NCBI RefSeq assembly: GCF_947500045.1
Contig: NZ_CANMQQ010000001.1
Span: 372,001-436,000 of the forward strand
From: an uncultured Ruegeria sp.
GTDB taxonomy: Bacteria > Pseudomonadota > Alphaproteobacteria > Rhodobacterales > Rhodobacteraceae
Direction of reading: 5' to 3'
DNA length: 64,000 nt
Below the pieces are notes generated by a model. It searched no databases, was not told where the DNA came from, and saw nothing but the letters and a program-made list of their open reading frames with translations. A program made the translations under genes and the position numbers. Positions 53,050-61,510 of the stretch are shown here, in pieces (position 1 is the stretch's first letter; each line of letters begins with the position of its first letter).

Positions 53050-53499
53050 ATGGAGTTCAGATCGCACATGAAGCTGGCGCTGGAACAGGCGCGATTGGCT
53101 GCGGACCGGGGCGAAGTGCCGGTCGGCGCGGTCATTGTCGGGCCGGACGGACAAGTTGTTGCGGCTGATGGCAACCGGACGCGCGAACTGAACGATCCCA
53201 CTGCCCATGCTGAAATTCTGACACTGCGGGAAGCCTGCAAAGCGGCCCGTTCCGAGCGTCTGCCGGATCACGATCTTTACGTGACGCTTGAACCCTGCGC
53301 CATGTGCGCTGCAGCGCTTGCTGCCGCTCGCATTCGGCGTGTGTACTACGGTGCCTCAGATCCCAAATCGGGTGGCGTGGCGCATGGTGCGCGCGTTTTC
53401 ACGCACCCGCAGGCGCATCACATGCCGGAAGTCTATGACGGGATTGGGGCCAGCGAGTCTGAGCAACTGCTCAAGCAGTTTTTTGCGAAAAGGCGTTAA
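53050..53499 (+). CDS. tadA: tRNA adenosine(34) deaminase
   Basis: 149 residues. Zinc site H53-A-E55 (TAHAEILTLREA) and C83/C86 in EPCAMC. NPT-like substrate region NDPTAHAE and the C-terminal helix ESEQLLKQFFAKRR. Converts A34 of tRNA-Arg(ACG) to inosine. The ATG at 53050 is divergent from rluB. Confidence 0.95.
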   Translation: MEFRSHMKLALEQARLAADRGEVPVGAVIVGPDGQVVAADGNRTRELNDPTAHAEILTLREACKAARSERLPDHDLYVTLEPCAMCAAALAAARIRRVYYGASDPKSGGVAHGARVFTHPQAHHMPEVYDGIGASESEQLLKQFFAKRR

Positions 53500-53503
53500 A
53501 GCG

Positions 53504-54472
53504 CTACCATTTCAAACTATAGACAGTGTGATCGCCGGGCAGCCCCTTCAGTTCCATCGAAACGGGCGGGCCAAAGTTCAGCGTATCCTGACCGCCGACC
53601 AGAAGCTGCGTTGCATCGGAAACGTAGACCTCGTCGGGTGCGGCAGCGGCGGCAACGCGGGCTGCCTTGTTTACAACTGTGCCAAAGAAATCGTCATCGG
53701 TTTGGATTACGTCCCCGGTGTGTATTCCGATGCGGATCTGCACAGATGGCTCATCGGGGTTGGCGGCATTGCGTCGTTGTAGTTCAGCAGCGGCCATCAA
53801 CGCTGCCCGGGCTGAAGAAAAACTGGACATGGTTCCATCCCCCAGCGATTTCACCAGCGTTCCGCCTTGAGCTTCGATAGTCTCGCGTGCCAATTCAAAG
53901 TGCTTTTGGATCGCTTCGGTCCAAACCCGGTCCCCCAGCTTTTCTGCGATGGCCGACGAGTTGACGATGTCGGTGAACATGACTGATGCCATGCCTTCGC
54001 GTTGATCTTGACGAAACCCGTCGCGCGCGGCTGCAATCAGCGCGTCCAACGCTTTGTGCTCGATCCCAATTTTTTCCATGTTTGCGATCGGGTTGGACAC
54101 ATGGCAGTGCACCATCTTCCACACACCGTCTTCCAGGTGCAGGATAAAGGAAAACCTGTGCGCCATGGCTTTCTGGTTGCTGGAAAAACGCAGCGTGGCG
54201 ACGCAATGGGCCCAGCCGACTGGGCCGCATTCAAACGCCTCCAAACTGTGCTCTTGCCAATCGTAGTTCGGGATTTCGGCCACATGATCGGGAAAACCCT
54301 TGCGAAACAGAGAACCAGACCAGAATTCTCCGTCAGCCGAGCCCTGATACCGAACATGTTCCGACGTCGACAACATGTTGGAAAGCGCAGCGCCATCTCG
54401 CTTGCGAACCGCATCGTTCCAGCGTCGCACCACGGCGATCAACTCTGGTGATGGGTGAATCGGTTGATTCAT
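53504..54472 (-). CDS. SnoaL-like domain fused to class III adenylate/guanylate cyclase
   Basis: 322 residues from MNQPIHPSPELIAVV at 54472. The N-terminal 130 residues form a SnoaL/NTF2-like pocket (VVRRWNDAVRKRDGAALSNML...HVRYQGSADGEFWSG...GVWKMVHCHVSNP). The cyclase domain (about 150-322) has the metal aspartates in MFTDIVNSS and KSLGDGTMSSF (with the base-reading K), and the NKAAR motif, so it should be active. The ATG overlaps the stop of the M24 hydrolase gene (ATGA), so the two are co-translated. No membrane helix, a soluble sensor cyclase. Confidence 0.87.
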   Translation of the reverse strand: MNQPIHPSPELIAVVRRWNDAVRKRDGAALSNMLSTSEHVRYQGSADGEFWSGSLFRKGFPDHVAEIPNYDWQEHSLEAFECGPVGWAHCVATLRFSSNQKAMAHRFSFILHLEDGVWKMVHCHVSNPIANMEKIGIEHKALDALIAAARDGFRQDQREGMASVMFTDIVNSSAIAEKLGDRVWTEAIQKHFELARETIEAQGGTLVKSLGDGTMSSFSSARAALMAAAELQRRNAANPDEPSVQIRIGIHTGDVIQTDDDFFGTVVNKAARVAAAAAPDEVYVSDATQLLVGGQDTLNFGPPVSMELKGLPGDHTVYSLKW

Positions 54473-55644
54473 GCAGGCTTCACCACAAGTTCGCGGGGGA
54501 TGTCCGCCAACGGCACGCCGCCATTGGGCGTAACCACGAAGCTTTCGGTGATCGCCAGCCCCCAATCGGATGTCCAGAGGCCCGGCATCAAATGGAAGGT
54601 CATGTTTCCCTGCAGTTCCGTGGTGTCTCCGGGCCGCAGGCTCATGGTGCGTTCGCCCCAATCAGGGGGGTAGCTTATGCCGATCGGATATCCGGTGCGG
54701 TTGCCTTTGACATATCCGGCACGGGCAAAGCTTTCGTAGACACAGGTTGCAACCTCTTCGCAGGTCGCGCCCGGACGGGCAGCATTCAGGGCATCATCTA
54801 TAGCCCTGAGCACCGCTTCCTCTGCGCGGCGAATGTCGTCCGGAGGATCGCCCAGAAACAGGCTACGGCTGGCCGGGCAATGATAGCGGCGATAGCAGCC
54901 CGATATTTCGAAATAGGTTGCCTCATCAGGGGTGAGCGGCCGGTCGTTCCACGTGATGTGCGAGGCCGAGGCCTCGGTTCCCGAGGGTGCGATTGGAACG
55001 ATGGCGGGATAATCCCCAGCCAGTCCCGGCAATCCAGCGATGCCCGCGGCCTGAACCTCAGCCACCAGCTGGTTCTTGGGCATTCCTGCGCGATACGCCC
55101 CTCGCAGCACTTCGTGCATGTGTGCTGTCAGCCGCCCCGCTTTGCGCATCATCTCGACCTCGGCGTCGCTTTTAACTGCGCGTTGCCAGTTTACCAGGCC
55201 CGTGGCGTCTGACAGCGCGGCCTCTCCGAAGGCACTTTGCAAAATGTGGTGACTGGCGGCCGAGTAATAATAGTTGTCCATCTCGACACCCAGACCCGAT
55301 GTCCATCCGCGTTCCCGCAACAACGTAACCAGCGAGTCGACGGGATGGTGGTCGGGGTGCTGAACATGTTCTTCAGGCCAATCCAGCAGATTGGTTGGGT
55401 CCAGCCAAGTGGTTTGCGCCGCTCCGGCCTTATCCTGTGTCCGCCCCCACCAGAGAGGCGAGCCAGTGGCAGGAAGGATGACCATCTGCGGCACGTAAAA
55501 GCTCCATCCGTCGTAGCCGGTGAGCCATGCCATGTTCGAGGGGTCAGTAATCAGCAGGGTTTCAATTTCCCGCTTTTCCATCGCCGCGCGGGTTTTTGCG
55601 ATACGGTCGGCATATTCCTGCGCGCTGAAATCCGAGGCGGGCAT
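54469..55644 (-). CDS. M24-family hydrolase, ectoine-hydrolase (DoeA)-like
   Basis: 391 residues, creatinase/prolidase-like fold. NPxD-type segments: LLITDPSNMAWLTGYDGWSFYVPQM, GVEMDNYYYSAASH, DATGLVNWQRAVKSDAEVEMMRKA, GDYPAIVPIAPSG, FEISGCYRRYHCPASRS, RTGYPIGISYPPDWGERTMSLRPGD and NMTFHLMPGLW match DoeA/EutD-type ectoine hydrolases far better than Xaa-Pro peptidases. It probably opens ectoine or a related compatible solute. However, no doeB, doeX or transporter lies nearby, so the substrate is uncertain. Coupled by ATGA to the cyclase and by TGATG to the UPF0173 gene. Confidence 0.82.
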   Translation of the reverse strand: MPASDFSAQEYADRIAKTRAAMEKREIETLLITDPSNMAWLTGYDGWSFYVPQMVILPATGSPLWWGRTQDKAGAAQTTWLDPTNLLDWPEEHVQHPDHHPVDSLVTLLRERGWTSGLGVEMDNYYYSAASHHILQSAFGEAALSDATGLVNWQRAVKSDAEVEMMRKAGRLTAHMHEVLRGAYRAGMPKNQLVAEVQAAGIAGLPGLAGDYPAIVPIAPSGTEASASHITWNDRPLTPDEATYFEISGCYRRYHCPASRSLFLGDPPDDIRRAEEAVLRAIDDALNAARPGATCEEVATCVYESFARAGYVKGNRTGYPIGISYPPDWGERTMSLRPGDTTELQGNMTFHLMPGLWTSDWGLAITESFVVTPNGGVPLADIPRELVVKPA

Positions 55645-56336
55645 CAGAAAGAAATCGCTTTCATTACTTCCGGCTCGATCACATCGACGCCGGGCAGGCC
55701 TTCGATCAGGGTTTGGGCTGATTGTTCGAGGATCGGAAAGGTCTGATAATGGCAGGGAATCACGGCCTTGAAATCAAAGTACCGTTTGGCGGCGTACGCA
55801 GCGCCATTCATATCCATGGTGAAGTGACCACCGGCGGACAGAATGCCGATATCGGGTTTGTAATAATCTCCCATCCATTCCATATCCGCCATGATGTCAG
55901 TGTCGCCCGAGACGTAAACCATGCGCCCTTCTGCGGCGATCATGAACCCAACCTCGGTGCCGCCGGTGCGCAGACCATCGGGCGTAGTAAAGGTGGAGCT
56001 ATGCGAAGCGGGCACCATCGAAACCTTAATGCCATTCAAGTCCACTGTACCGCCCTTGTTAAACCCGACCGTTTCGATCCCCTCGGACTCGGCCCAGTAT
56101 CCCATCAGGTCGTTTTGCCCCACCACGGGCGCGTTCAGGTGTTTGGCCAACGGCAGTATGTCGACAACATGGTCGAAATGGGTGTGAGTCAGTAGGATAT
56201 GCGTCGCACCCGCAACAGCCGCGTCATGCTGATCTTCGGTCAAAGAGGGGTTTCCCGTCAGCCAGGGATCGATCAGCAGAACCTGCCCTTCGGTTTCGAT
56301 GCGAAAGCTGCCGTGGCCCAGCCAGATGATATCCAT
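55644..56336 (-). CDS. UPF0173-type metal-dependent hydrolase
   Basis: 230 residues from MDIIWLGHGSFRIET at 56336. Metallo-beta-lactamase fold: LLTHTHFDH (HxHxDH), VPASHSS, VYVSGDTD, ILSAGGHFTMD and VIPCHYQTFP. The YtkL/UPF0173 family degrades unknown substrates. First gene of the leftward three-gene unit; its stop overlaps the M24 start by one base. Confidence 0.9.
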   Translation of the reverse strand: MDIIWLGHGSFRIETEGQVLLIDPWLTGNPSLTEDQHDAAVAGATHILLTHTHFDHVVDILPLAKHLNAPVVGQNDLMGYWAESEGIETVGFNKGGTVDLNGIKVSMVPASHSSTFTTPDGLRTGGTEVGFMIAAEGRMVYVSGDTDIMADMEWMGDYYKPDIGILSAGGHFTMDMNGAAYAAKRYFDFKAVIPCHYQTFPILEQSAQTLIEGLPGVDVIEPEVMKAISF

Positions 56337-56393
56337 AAAGAATCCTCCCAATTTCTGCTTGGAGTCAGCCTAGCATCAGCTATGTAAAAATCC

Positions 56394-57056
56394 ATGGATT
56401 GGACGCAGCATATTGATGGCTATTGTGAACGGCTCTCGCCCGCATATTGGGCCGAGCCGATTAACGCGGTGACCAATGCTGCATTCCTGATCGCGGCATT
56501 CGTCATGTGGCACAGGGCTCGTGGGCAGGGTGCGCCGCTCGCGATGGTTCTGATCGCGATACTGGCAATGATTGGTATTGGCAGCTATCTGTTTCACACT
56601 CATGCGCAAGTCTGGGCGGCGATTGCGGACACGACGCCGATCCTGCTGTATATTCTCGTTTACATATTTGCCGTGAATCGGGATGTCTGGAAGCTTAGGC
56701 CACTATATGCGTTTGGCCTGACCGTGCTGTTCGTACCTTACGCCGCGCTTACCATTCCGATATTCCAATGGGTACCGGGGCTGGGTGGATCAGCGGCCTA
56801 TGCGCCAGTTCCGCTGTTGATCCTGATTTATGCGTTCTTGTTGCGCAACAAAATCCCAGACACCGCGCGCGGGCTGGCGGTTGGCGCGGTAATCTTGATC
56901 TTCTCGATCACGTTTCGCGCGTTGGATGTACCCTTATGCGGTCAATTGCCCATGGGAACGCATTTCATGTGGCACATTCTGAATGCCATCATGCTGGGCT
57001 GGATGATCGAGGTTTACCTGAGGGCCGTCAGGCAGAGACCGGCTCGCGCAGGATAA
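56394..57056 (+). CDS. Ceramidase-family membrane protein (CREST superfamily)
   Basis: 220 residues with about seven membrane helices. Begins MDWTQHIDGYCERLSPAYWAEPINAVTNAAFL, the WAEP-N-xTN start of bacterial alkaline-ceramidase-like proteins; the zinc-type histidines and aspartates are in GSYLFHTHAQVWAAIADTTPI and GTHFMWHILNAIMLG. Hydrolysis of ceramides or N-acyl lipids in the inner membrane is the family guess. The gene is divergent from the UPF0173 gene across 57 bases. Confidence 0.87.
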   Translation: MDWTQHIDGYCERLSPAYWAEPINAVTNAAFLIAAFVMWHRARGQGAPLAMVLIAILAMIGIGSYLFHTHAQVWAAIADTTPILLYILVYIFAVNRDVWKLRPLYAFGLTVLFVPYAALTIPIFQWVPGLGGSAAYAPVPLLILIYAFLLRNKIPDTARGLAVGAVILIFSITFRALDVPLCGQLPMGTHFMWHILNAIMLGWMIEVYLRAVRQRPARAG

Positions 57057-57078
57057 ACAAGCACGTCGTTGCAATATA

Positions 57079-57102
57079 GGAATTCCAATAGCTTGGAATT
57101 CC
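57079..57102. terminator. Perfect 24-base palindrome between convergent genes
   Basis: GGAATTCCAA (57079-57088), loop TAGC, TTGGAATTCC (57093-57102). Placed between the ceramidase gene and the convergent DUF4202 gene, it probably acts as a bidirectional terminator, though neither side has a T-run, so it could be a protein-binding site. Confidence 0.5.
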
Positions 57103-57123
57103 ACGGATCTCATGAATTGTGCG

Positions 57124-57687
57124 TCAGTCTCGAAAGGCTGTGGCCAGATTCTCGGGCAAGTCGAACTCATCCAGAACCCGTTCGCGACCTTCGGTGGACA
57201 TTTTGAATGCTGTCTTTTCAACGATGCGCTGAATCTTCTCGGCTGAGTGTTTGGCAGCGAAAGGTGCGAAGTACCATTTTAGAAAAACGAAACAGATGAC
57301 ATCTTCAAGCGCCTGCACCTCGGAGTTGCGCTTGATCCCCTGCTTGCGCAGCATCTGCTCGGCGGCTTCCAACTGATCTGCACCATACTCAGCCTGTTCC
57401 ATGAACCCACGAACCACGTCCGCGTGAAACACGCCTTGTGCCTTGCGCCAAGCCAGATAACCGGCGCGACCTTCGGGGTATTCAGTGCGCTTCAGCTTCC
57501 ACCTCTCTACATGCTGCCCGCGTGCGGCAATCTGCAAGGCGTCTGAGGCGTCCGGGAAAAGCCGGTCAAGCTCGGCACTCATGCGTTGTCCGTAAAGCAG
57601 CGCGGCTGGCTGGCCGTCCTCAAGGTTGGGATCTTGCGCATTTGCCGCATCTATCGCGTCCAGAACTGCTTGCTTGCGAGTGCTCAT
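57124..57687 (-). CDS. DUF4202 family protein
   Basis: 187 residues, start MSTRKQAVLDAIDAANAQDPN. DUF4202 core: ARGQHVERWKLKRTEYPEGRAGYLAWRKAQG with conserved HVERWK and YPEGRAGYL, and ALEDVICFVFLKWYFAPFAAKH. The histidine and acidic residues resemble an HD-type metal site, and the protein is cytosolic. Function unknown. Convergent with the ceramidase gene. Confidence 0.9.
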   Translation of the reverse strand: MSTRKQAVLDAIDAANAQDPNLEDGQPAALLYGQRMSAELDRLFPDASDALQIAARGQHVERWKLKRTEYPEGRAGYLAWRKAQGVFHADVVRGFMEQAEYGADQLEAAEQMLRKQGIKRNSEVQALEDVICFVFLKWYFAPFAAKHSAEKIQRIVEKTAFKMSTEGRERVLDEFDLPENLATAFRD

Positions 57688-57794
57688 ATTCCGCTCCGTT
57701 TGCTTGCCTGAACAACACCGGGCGGGCCGTTCAGCTTGTGAGTCTTAGCTATGCTAACGACTTGTCAGGCTGGGCGCAGCAGTCAAATGCACAA

Positions 57795-57827
57795 GCGCCG
57801 GATCAGGAGGGGGAACTGATCCGGCGC
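57795..57827 (-). terminator. Terminator-like hairpin after the 52-residue secreted protein gene
   Basis: Perfect 12-bp stem GCGCCGGATCAG (57795-57806) and CTGATCCGGCGC (57816-57827) with a 9-base loop, 11 bases past the stop of the reverse-strand gene. No long T-run. Confidence 0.55.
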
Positions 57828-57838
57828 GTCGGGCAGGG

Positions 57839-57997
57839 TTATTTACCTGCCTGCGTCTTGCCTTTGGTCACCGGCTCCGAAACCGGCTCGGGGAAGCTGA
57901 GGTTTCGGGTCAGGTTGTTCATGTCTATCCCCAAAGCCAGGGCAGGAGATGTCAGAACCACAACGGATAGGGTGACGGCGGGCAAGAGGGTTTTCAT
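57839..57997 (-). CDS. Small exported protein, 52 aa
   Basis: ATG at 57997. Product begins MKTLLPAVTLSVVVLTSPAL with a clear Sec signal peptide (cut near PALA-LG), then a 30-residue mature part ending VTKGKTQAGK. AGATAAC precedes the ATG at ribosome-site distance. A hairpin ends the gene, and a palindrome lies upstream at 58042-58075. Function unknown. Its shortness makes it easy to miss, but signal peptide, leader and terminator agree. Confidence 0.65.
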   Translation of the reverse strand: MKTLLPAVTLSVVVLTSPALALGIDMNNLTRNLSFPEPVSEPVTKGKTQAGK

Positions 57998-58041
57998 GAG
58001 TTATCTCCGGATTCGTGTTGACTTACAATACTGATATGAAC

Positions 58042-58075
58042 AGTTCAGTTCAGATTTCAATAACTGAAGTGAACT
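58042..58075. promoter_or_regulatory. Near-perfect palindrome upstream of small exported protein and gatC
   Basis: AGTTCAGTTCAG (58042-58053) and CTGAAGTGAACT (58064-58075) match in 11 of 12 pairs around a 10-base spacer. It lies 45 bases before the small protein start on the reverse strand and 129 bases before gatC. It looks like an operator for a dimeric repressor; the regulator is unknown. Confidence 0.45.
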
Positions 58076-58204
58076 AATCGGTTTACTTTCTGCATATGAG
58101 GGATTCAAAATGTATGGGATGATTTACCGCCATCGAACATGCACTGGTCTTGCGAGTGCTGCGGCAGACGGGTAAACGCCCCCTAACGAATATGAGGGTT
58201 TCCG

Positions 58205-58492
58205 ATGTCGATTGACCAAAGCACCGCCGCCAAGGTGGCCAAACTGGCCCGGATCAAGGTCGAGGATGACGCGCTGCCTGCGCTGGCCTCCGAGTTCAAC
58301 ACCATTCTTGGGTTCATCGAACAACTGAACGAAGTGGATGTCGAAGGCGTCGAGCCGATGGTGTCGGTAGAACCGATGCGCCTGAAGCGCCGTGTGGATG
58401 AAGTTACCGACGGAAACCAACAGGACAAGGTTCTGTCCAACGCCCCCGATGCGCGCGAAGGGTTCTTCGCTGTTCCCAAAGTTGTGGAGTAA
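58205..58492 (+). CDS. gatC: Aspartyl/glutamyl-tRNA amidotransferase subunit C
   Basis: 95 residues. MSIDQSTAAKVAKLARIKV, then EFNTILGFIEQLNEVDVEGVEPMVSV and DEVTDGNQQDKVLSNAPDAREGFFAVPKVVE, the DxVxxG and NAP-xFxVPKVV signatures of GatC. It wraps the GatA-GatB interface in the amidotransferase that converts Glu-tRNA(Gln) and Asp-tRNA(Asn). Three bases separate it from gatA. Confidence 0.96.
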   Translation: MSIDQSTAAKVAKLARIKVEDDALPALASEFNTILGFIEQLNEVDVEGVEPMVSVEPMRLKRRVDEVTDGNQQDKVLSNAPDAREGFFAVPKVVE

Positions 58493-58495
58493 GTC

Positions 58496-59983
58496 ATGAG
58501 CGATCTGAACAAATTGGGCTTGGCCGAAGCTCGTGACGCGCTGCGTGCTGGTGATGTGACCTCGGTTGAACTGACAGAATCCTGCCTGAAAGCGATCGAC
58601 GAAGCGGATGCGCTGAACGCGTTTGTCCACAAAACGCCCGAGATTGCGCTTGAGCGCGCCAAGGCAGCTGATGAACGGATCAAAGCAGGTAATGCGCCGT
58701 CGATGTGCGGCTTGCCAATCGGCATTAAGGACCTGTTTTGCACCAAGGGCGTGCCCTCACAGGCGGCGTCGAAGATTCTCGATGGTTTCAAGCCTGAATA
58801 CGAATCCACTGTGTCGCAGCAGCTGGCCGACGCTGGTGCCGTGATGCTGGGCAAGCTGAACATGGACGAATTCGCCATGGGCTCGTCCAACGAAACTTCT
58901 ACCTACGGAAATGCGGTCAGCCCTTGGCGTCGTGGCAATGACGACGCGCAACTGACGCCGGGTGGCTCATCCGGTGGCTCGGCCTCGGCTGTTTCTGCTG
59001 ACCTGTGCCTGGCGGCAACTGGTACCGATACGGGTGGTTCGATCCGCCAACCGGCCGCTTTTGTTGGCATCACCGGGATCAAACCGACCTATGGACGTTG
59101 CTCGCGCTGGGGCATCGTCGCCTTCGCGTCGTCACTGGATCAGGCTGGTCCCATGACTAAAAACGTGCGCGACGCCGCGATCATGCTGGAAACCATGTGT
59201 GGTCACGACCCCAAGGATTCGACCAGCGCCGAACTGGCCGTCCCGAATTTCGAGGCGATGCTGACTGGCGATATCAAGGGCAAAAAAATTGGTATCCCCA
59301 AGGAATACCGCATGGACGGTATGCCGGCCGAGATCGAAAAACTGTGGTCCGAAGGCGCCGAGATGCTGAAAGCTGCAGGGGCTGAGATCGTCGATATCTC
59401 GCTGCCGCACACGAAATACGCGCTGCCTGCCTATTACGTGATTGCCCCGGCCGAGGCATCTTCGAACCTCGCCCGTTATGATGGCGTCCGTTACGGTCGC
59501 CGCGCGCAGTTGGCGCAAGGCGATGGCATCACCGAGATGTATGAAAAGACCCGTGCCGAAGGCTTTGGCCACGAAGTCCAGCGCCGTGTCATGATCGGCA
59601 CCTATGTCCTGTCGGCTGGTTTCTACGACGCTTATTACAACCGCGCCCGCAAAGTCCGGACCCTGATCAAGAAAGACTTCGAAGACGTCTTTGCCGCCGG
59701 TGTTGATGCAATCCTGACCCCTGCAACACCCTCCGCCTCTTTCGGGCTGGGTGAAATGACAGAGGCAGATCCGGTTCAGATGTACCTGAACGATGTCTTC
59801 ACGGTGACTGTGAATCTGGCTGGCCTGCCGGGTATTTCAGTACCAGCCGGGCTGGATTCGCAGGGGCTTCCTCTGGGTCTGCAGCTGATCGGTCGTCCGT
59901 GGGACGAGGGCGACCTGCTTAACACCGCCTATGCGCTTGAGAACGCGGTTGGGTTTGTAGCCAAACCTAGCAAATGGTGGTAG
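58496..59983 (+). CDS. gatA: Aspartyl/glutamyl-tRNA amidotransferase subunit A
   Basis: 495 residues. Amidase signature: K in [10 protein letters not shown], cis-Ser in [46 protein letters not shown] with the second serine nucleophile. Supplies ammonia from glutamine to GatB. Co-transcribed with gatC; no gatB in the window. Confidence 0.97.
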   Translation: MSDLNKLGLAEARDALRAGDVTSVELTESCLKAIDEADALNAFVHKTPEIALERAKAADERIKAGNAPSMCGLPIGIKDLFCTKGVPSQAASKILDGFKPEYESTVSQQLADAGAVMLGKLNMDEFAMGSSNETSTYGNAVSPWRRGNDDAQLTPGGSSGGSASAVSADLCLAATGTDTGGSIRQPAAFVGITGIKPTYGRCSRWGIVAFASSLDQAGPMTKNVRDAAIMLETMCGHDPKDSTSAELAVPNFEAMLTGDIKGKKIGIPKEYRMDGMPAEIEKLWSEGAEMLKAAGAEIVDISLPHTKYALPAYYVIAPAEASSNLARYDGVRYGRRAQLAQGDGITEMYEKTRAEGFGHEVQRRVMIGTYVLSAGFYDAYYNRARKVRTLIKKDFEDVFAAGVDAILTPATPSASFGLGEMTEADPVQMYLNDVFTVTVNLAGLPGISVPAGLDSQGLPLGLQLIGRPWDEGDLLNTAYALENAVGFVAKPSKWW

Positions 59984-60023
59984 GCCTCAGGCTGGCAGAA
60001 CAACAAGTAAACGGAGCAGCCGA

Positions 60024-60731
60024 ATGCGCAAAATGCTTCTGATCCCTACTCTTGGGTTAATTGCGGCTTGTGATACGGTCGCTCCGGTTTCGGGCACCGG
60101 TTTCAACACGCCTGAATACCAAGCCCAGCGTGAGGCTGAGTTGGCGGGGCAGGGGTTGACCGGCAATCCTTTGCTGCCGCCCGAGGTGATCTCGGAACAG
60201 CCGCTTTCGGCACAAGGGGTCGCGGATACGCAGACGCCTTTAAACGATGGCGGCGCGAACGATATTGCAAACCAGACCGCCGCTGTGCTGGCCAATACGT
60301 CAGGGCAGTCTGCGTCCACACCGCCCGTAAACAACGGTACCGGTATTTCGGACGAGCAGGATTTCGAAGCTGTTTCGAACCGTCGCAGTATCGACGACGA
60401 TGCCGCCCGGATCGAGCAAAACCGAGAGACTTACCAGGTCGTTGCCCCTTCCGCTGTGCCGGAACGCGGGGCAGATGGTCAGCCGAACATCGTGCAATAC
60501 GCGCTCAGCACGTCAAACCCCGTCGGCACTCAACTTTACAGCCGCGCAGGGTTCAATCTGGCGGCCAAGGCAGAACGCAATTGTGCGCAATTTGCGTCTC
60601 CGGATCAGGCTCAGATTTCGTTTCTTTCCAATGGCGGCCCGCAACGTGACCGCAAGGGATTGGACCCTGATGGCGATGGTTACGCTTGTGGCTGGGACCC
60701 CAGCCCGTTCCGCAGTGCCATCAACAACTGA
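60024..60731 (+). CDS. Lipoprotein with excalibur-like calcium-binding end
   Basis: 235 residues. Lipobox in MRKMLLIPTLGLIAAC (C16), a long low-complexity, Ala/Gln/Asn-rich middle (40-140), and a C-terminal module NCAQFASPDQAQISFLSNGGPQRDRKGLDPDGDGYACGWDPSPFR whose DxDGDGYAC is the excalibur calcium-binding signature. Periplasmic or surface protein tied to the envelope. The end overlaps the amidase start by 17 bases. Confidence 0.8.
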   Translation: MRKMLLIPTLGLIAACDTVAPVSGTGFNTPEYQAQREAELAGQGLTGNPLLPPEVISEQPLSAQGVADTQTPLNDGGANDIANQTAAVLANTSGQSASTPPVNNGTGISDEQDFEAVSNRRSIDDDAARIEQNRETYQVVAPSAVPERGADGQPNIVQYALSTSNPVGTQLYSRAGFNLAAKAERNCAQFASPDQAQISFLSNGGPQRDRKGLDPDGDGYACGWDPSPFRSAINN

Positions 60732-61386
60732 TCAACCAAAGCCGATCTGGCATCCGTCCCCCAATTTCGGCCCACGCCGAGATGGGCTAAGGCCCACTCT
60801 GATCGTTCTGCACTACACTGCGATGGAAAATGCCTCCGCAGCGCTTGACCGCCTTTGCGATCCCGCTCCCGAGGTTTCGGCCCACTACCTGATCGGTCGT
60901 GATGGAACGCTCTGGCAGCTTGTCCGTGAAGAAGACCGCGCATGGCACGCTGGGGCAGGGGAGTGGCACGGGCAGATGGATGTGAACTCTCGCTCTGTTG
61001 GCATCGAACTCGACAATCGCGGTGACCACCCGTTCTCGGAACCCCAAATGCGGGCGCTGGAACAGCTCTTGCCCAACATCATGCGGCGATGGGCAATCTC
61101 CCCCGAAGGCGTGATCGGGCATTCTGACATGGCACCCGGGCGTAAAATCGACCCTGGCCCACGCTTTGACTGGCAAAGGCTGGAACACCAAGATCTCGCC
61201 GCCCCGCGTGGCACGACCGCCCAAACGGACCTCAACTTTCGTGCGCTGGCGAAAAGCCGAGGCTATACCGCCGCTGTTGACGACGACACGCTGCTCCACA
61301 CCACGCGCCTCCGTTATCGCCCCTGGGCCATCGGCCCCATTCACCCCGACGATCTCATGGTGCTTTGTCAGTCGCCAAAAACCTGA
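60715..61386 (+). CDS. N-acetylmuramoyl-L-alanine amidase (Amidase_2/AmiD-like)
   Basis: 223 residues from a GTG at 60715 (MPSTTDQPKPIWHPSPNFG), inside the end of the previous gene; another GTG at 60688 is possible. Amidase_2 zinc histidines in VLHYTAMENA and GHSDMAPGRKIDPGPRFDW, plus the catalytic glutamate region GIELDNRGDHPF and HYLIGRDGTLWQLV. No signal peptide, so a cytosolic enzyme of the anhydro-muropeptide recycling (AmpD/AmiD) type is likely. Confidence 0.87.
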   Translation: MPSTTDQPKPIWHPSPNFGPRRDGLRPTLIVLHYTAMENASAALDRLCDPAPEVSAHYLIGRDGTLWQLVREEDRAWHAGAGEWHGQMDVNSRSVGIELDNRGDHPFSEPQMRALEQLLPNIMRRWAISPEGVIGHSDMAPGRKIDPGPRFDWQRLEHQDLAAPRGTTAQTDLNFRALAKSRGYTAAVDDDTLLHTTRLRYRPWAIGPIHPDDLMVLCQSPKT

Positions 61387-61510
61387 TCCACTCTTCAACT
61401 GGCCAAAAATACCTCGGGGTTGAATTGGCCGCAGGCCAAGAAGGGGCTGGCCCCTTCACCCCCCCGAACCACACTTGACGCCACCGGACACACAGCATAC
61501 CCACCCAACT

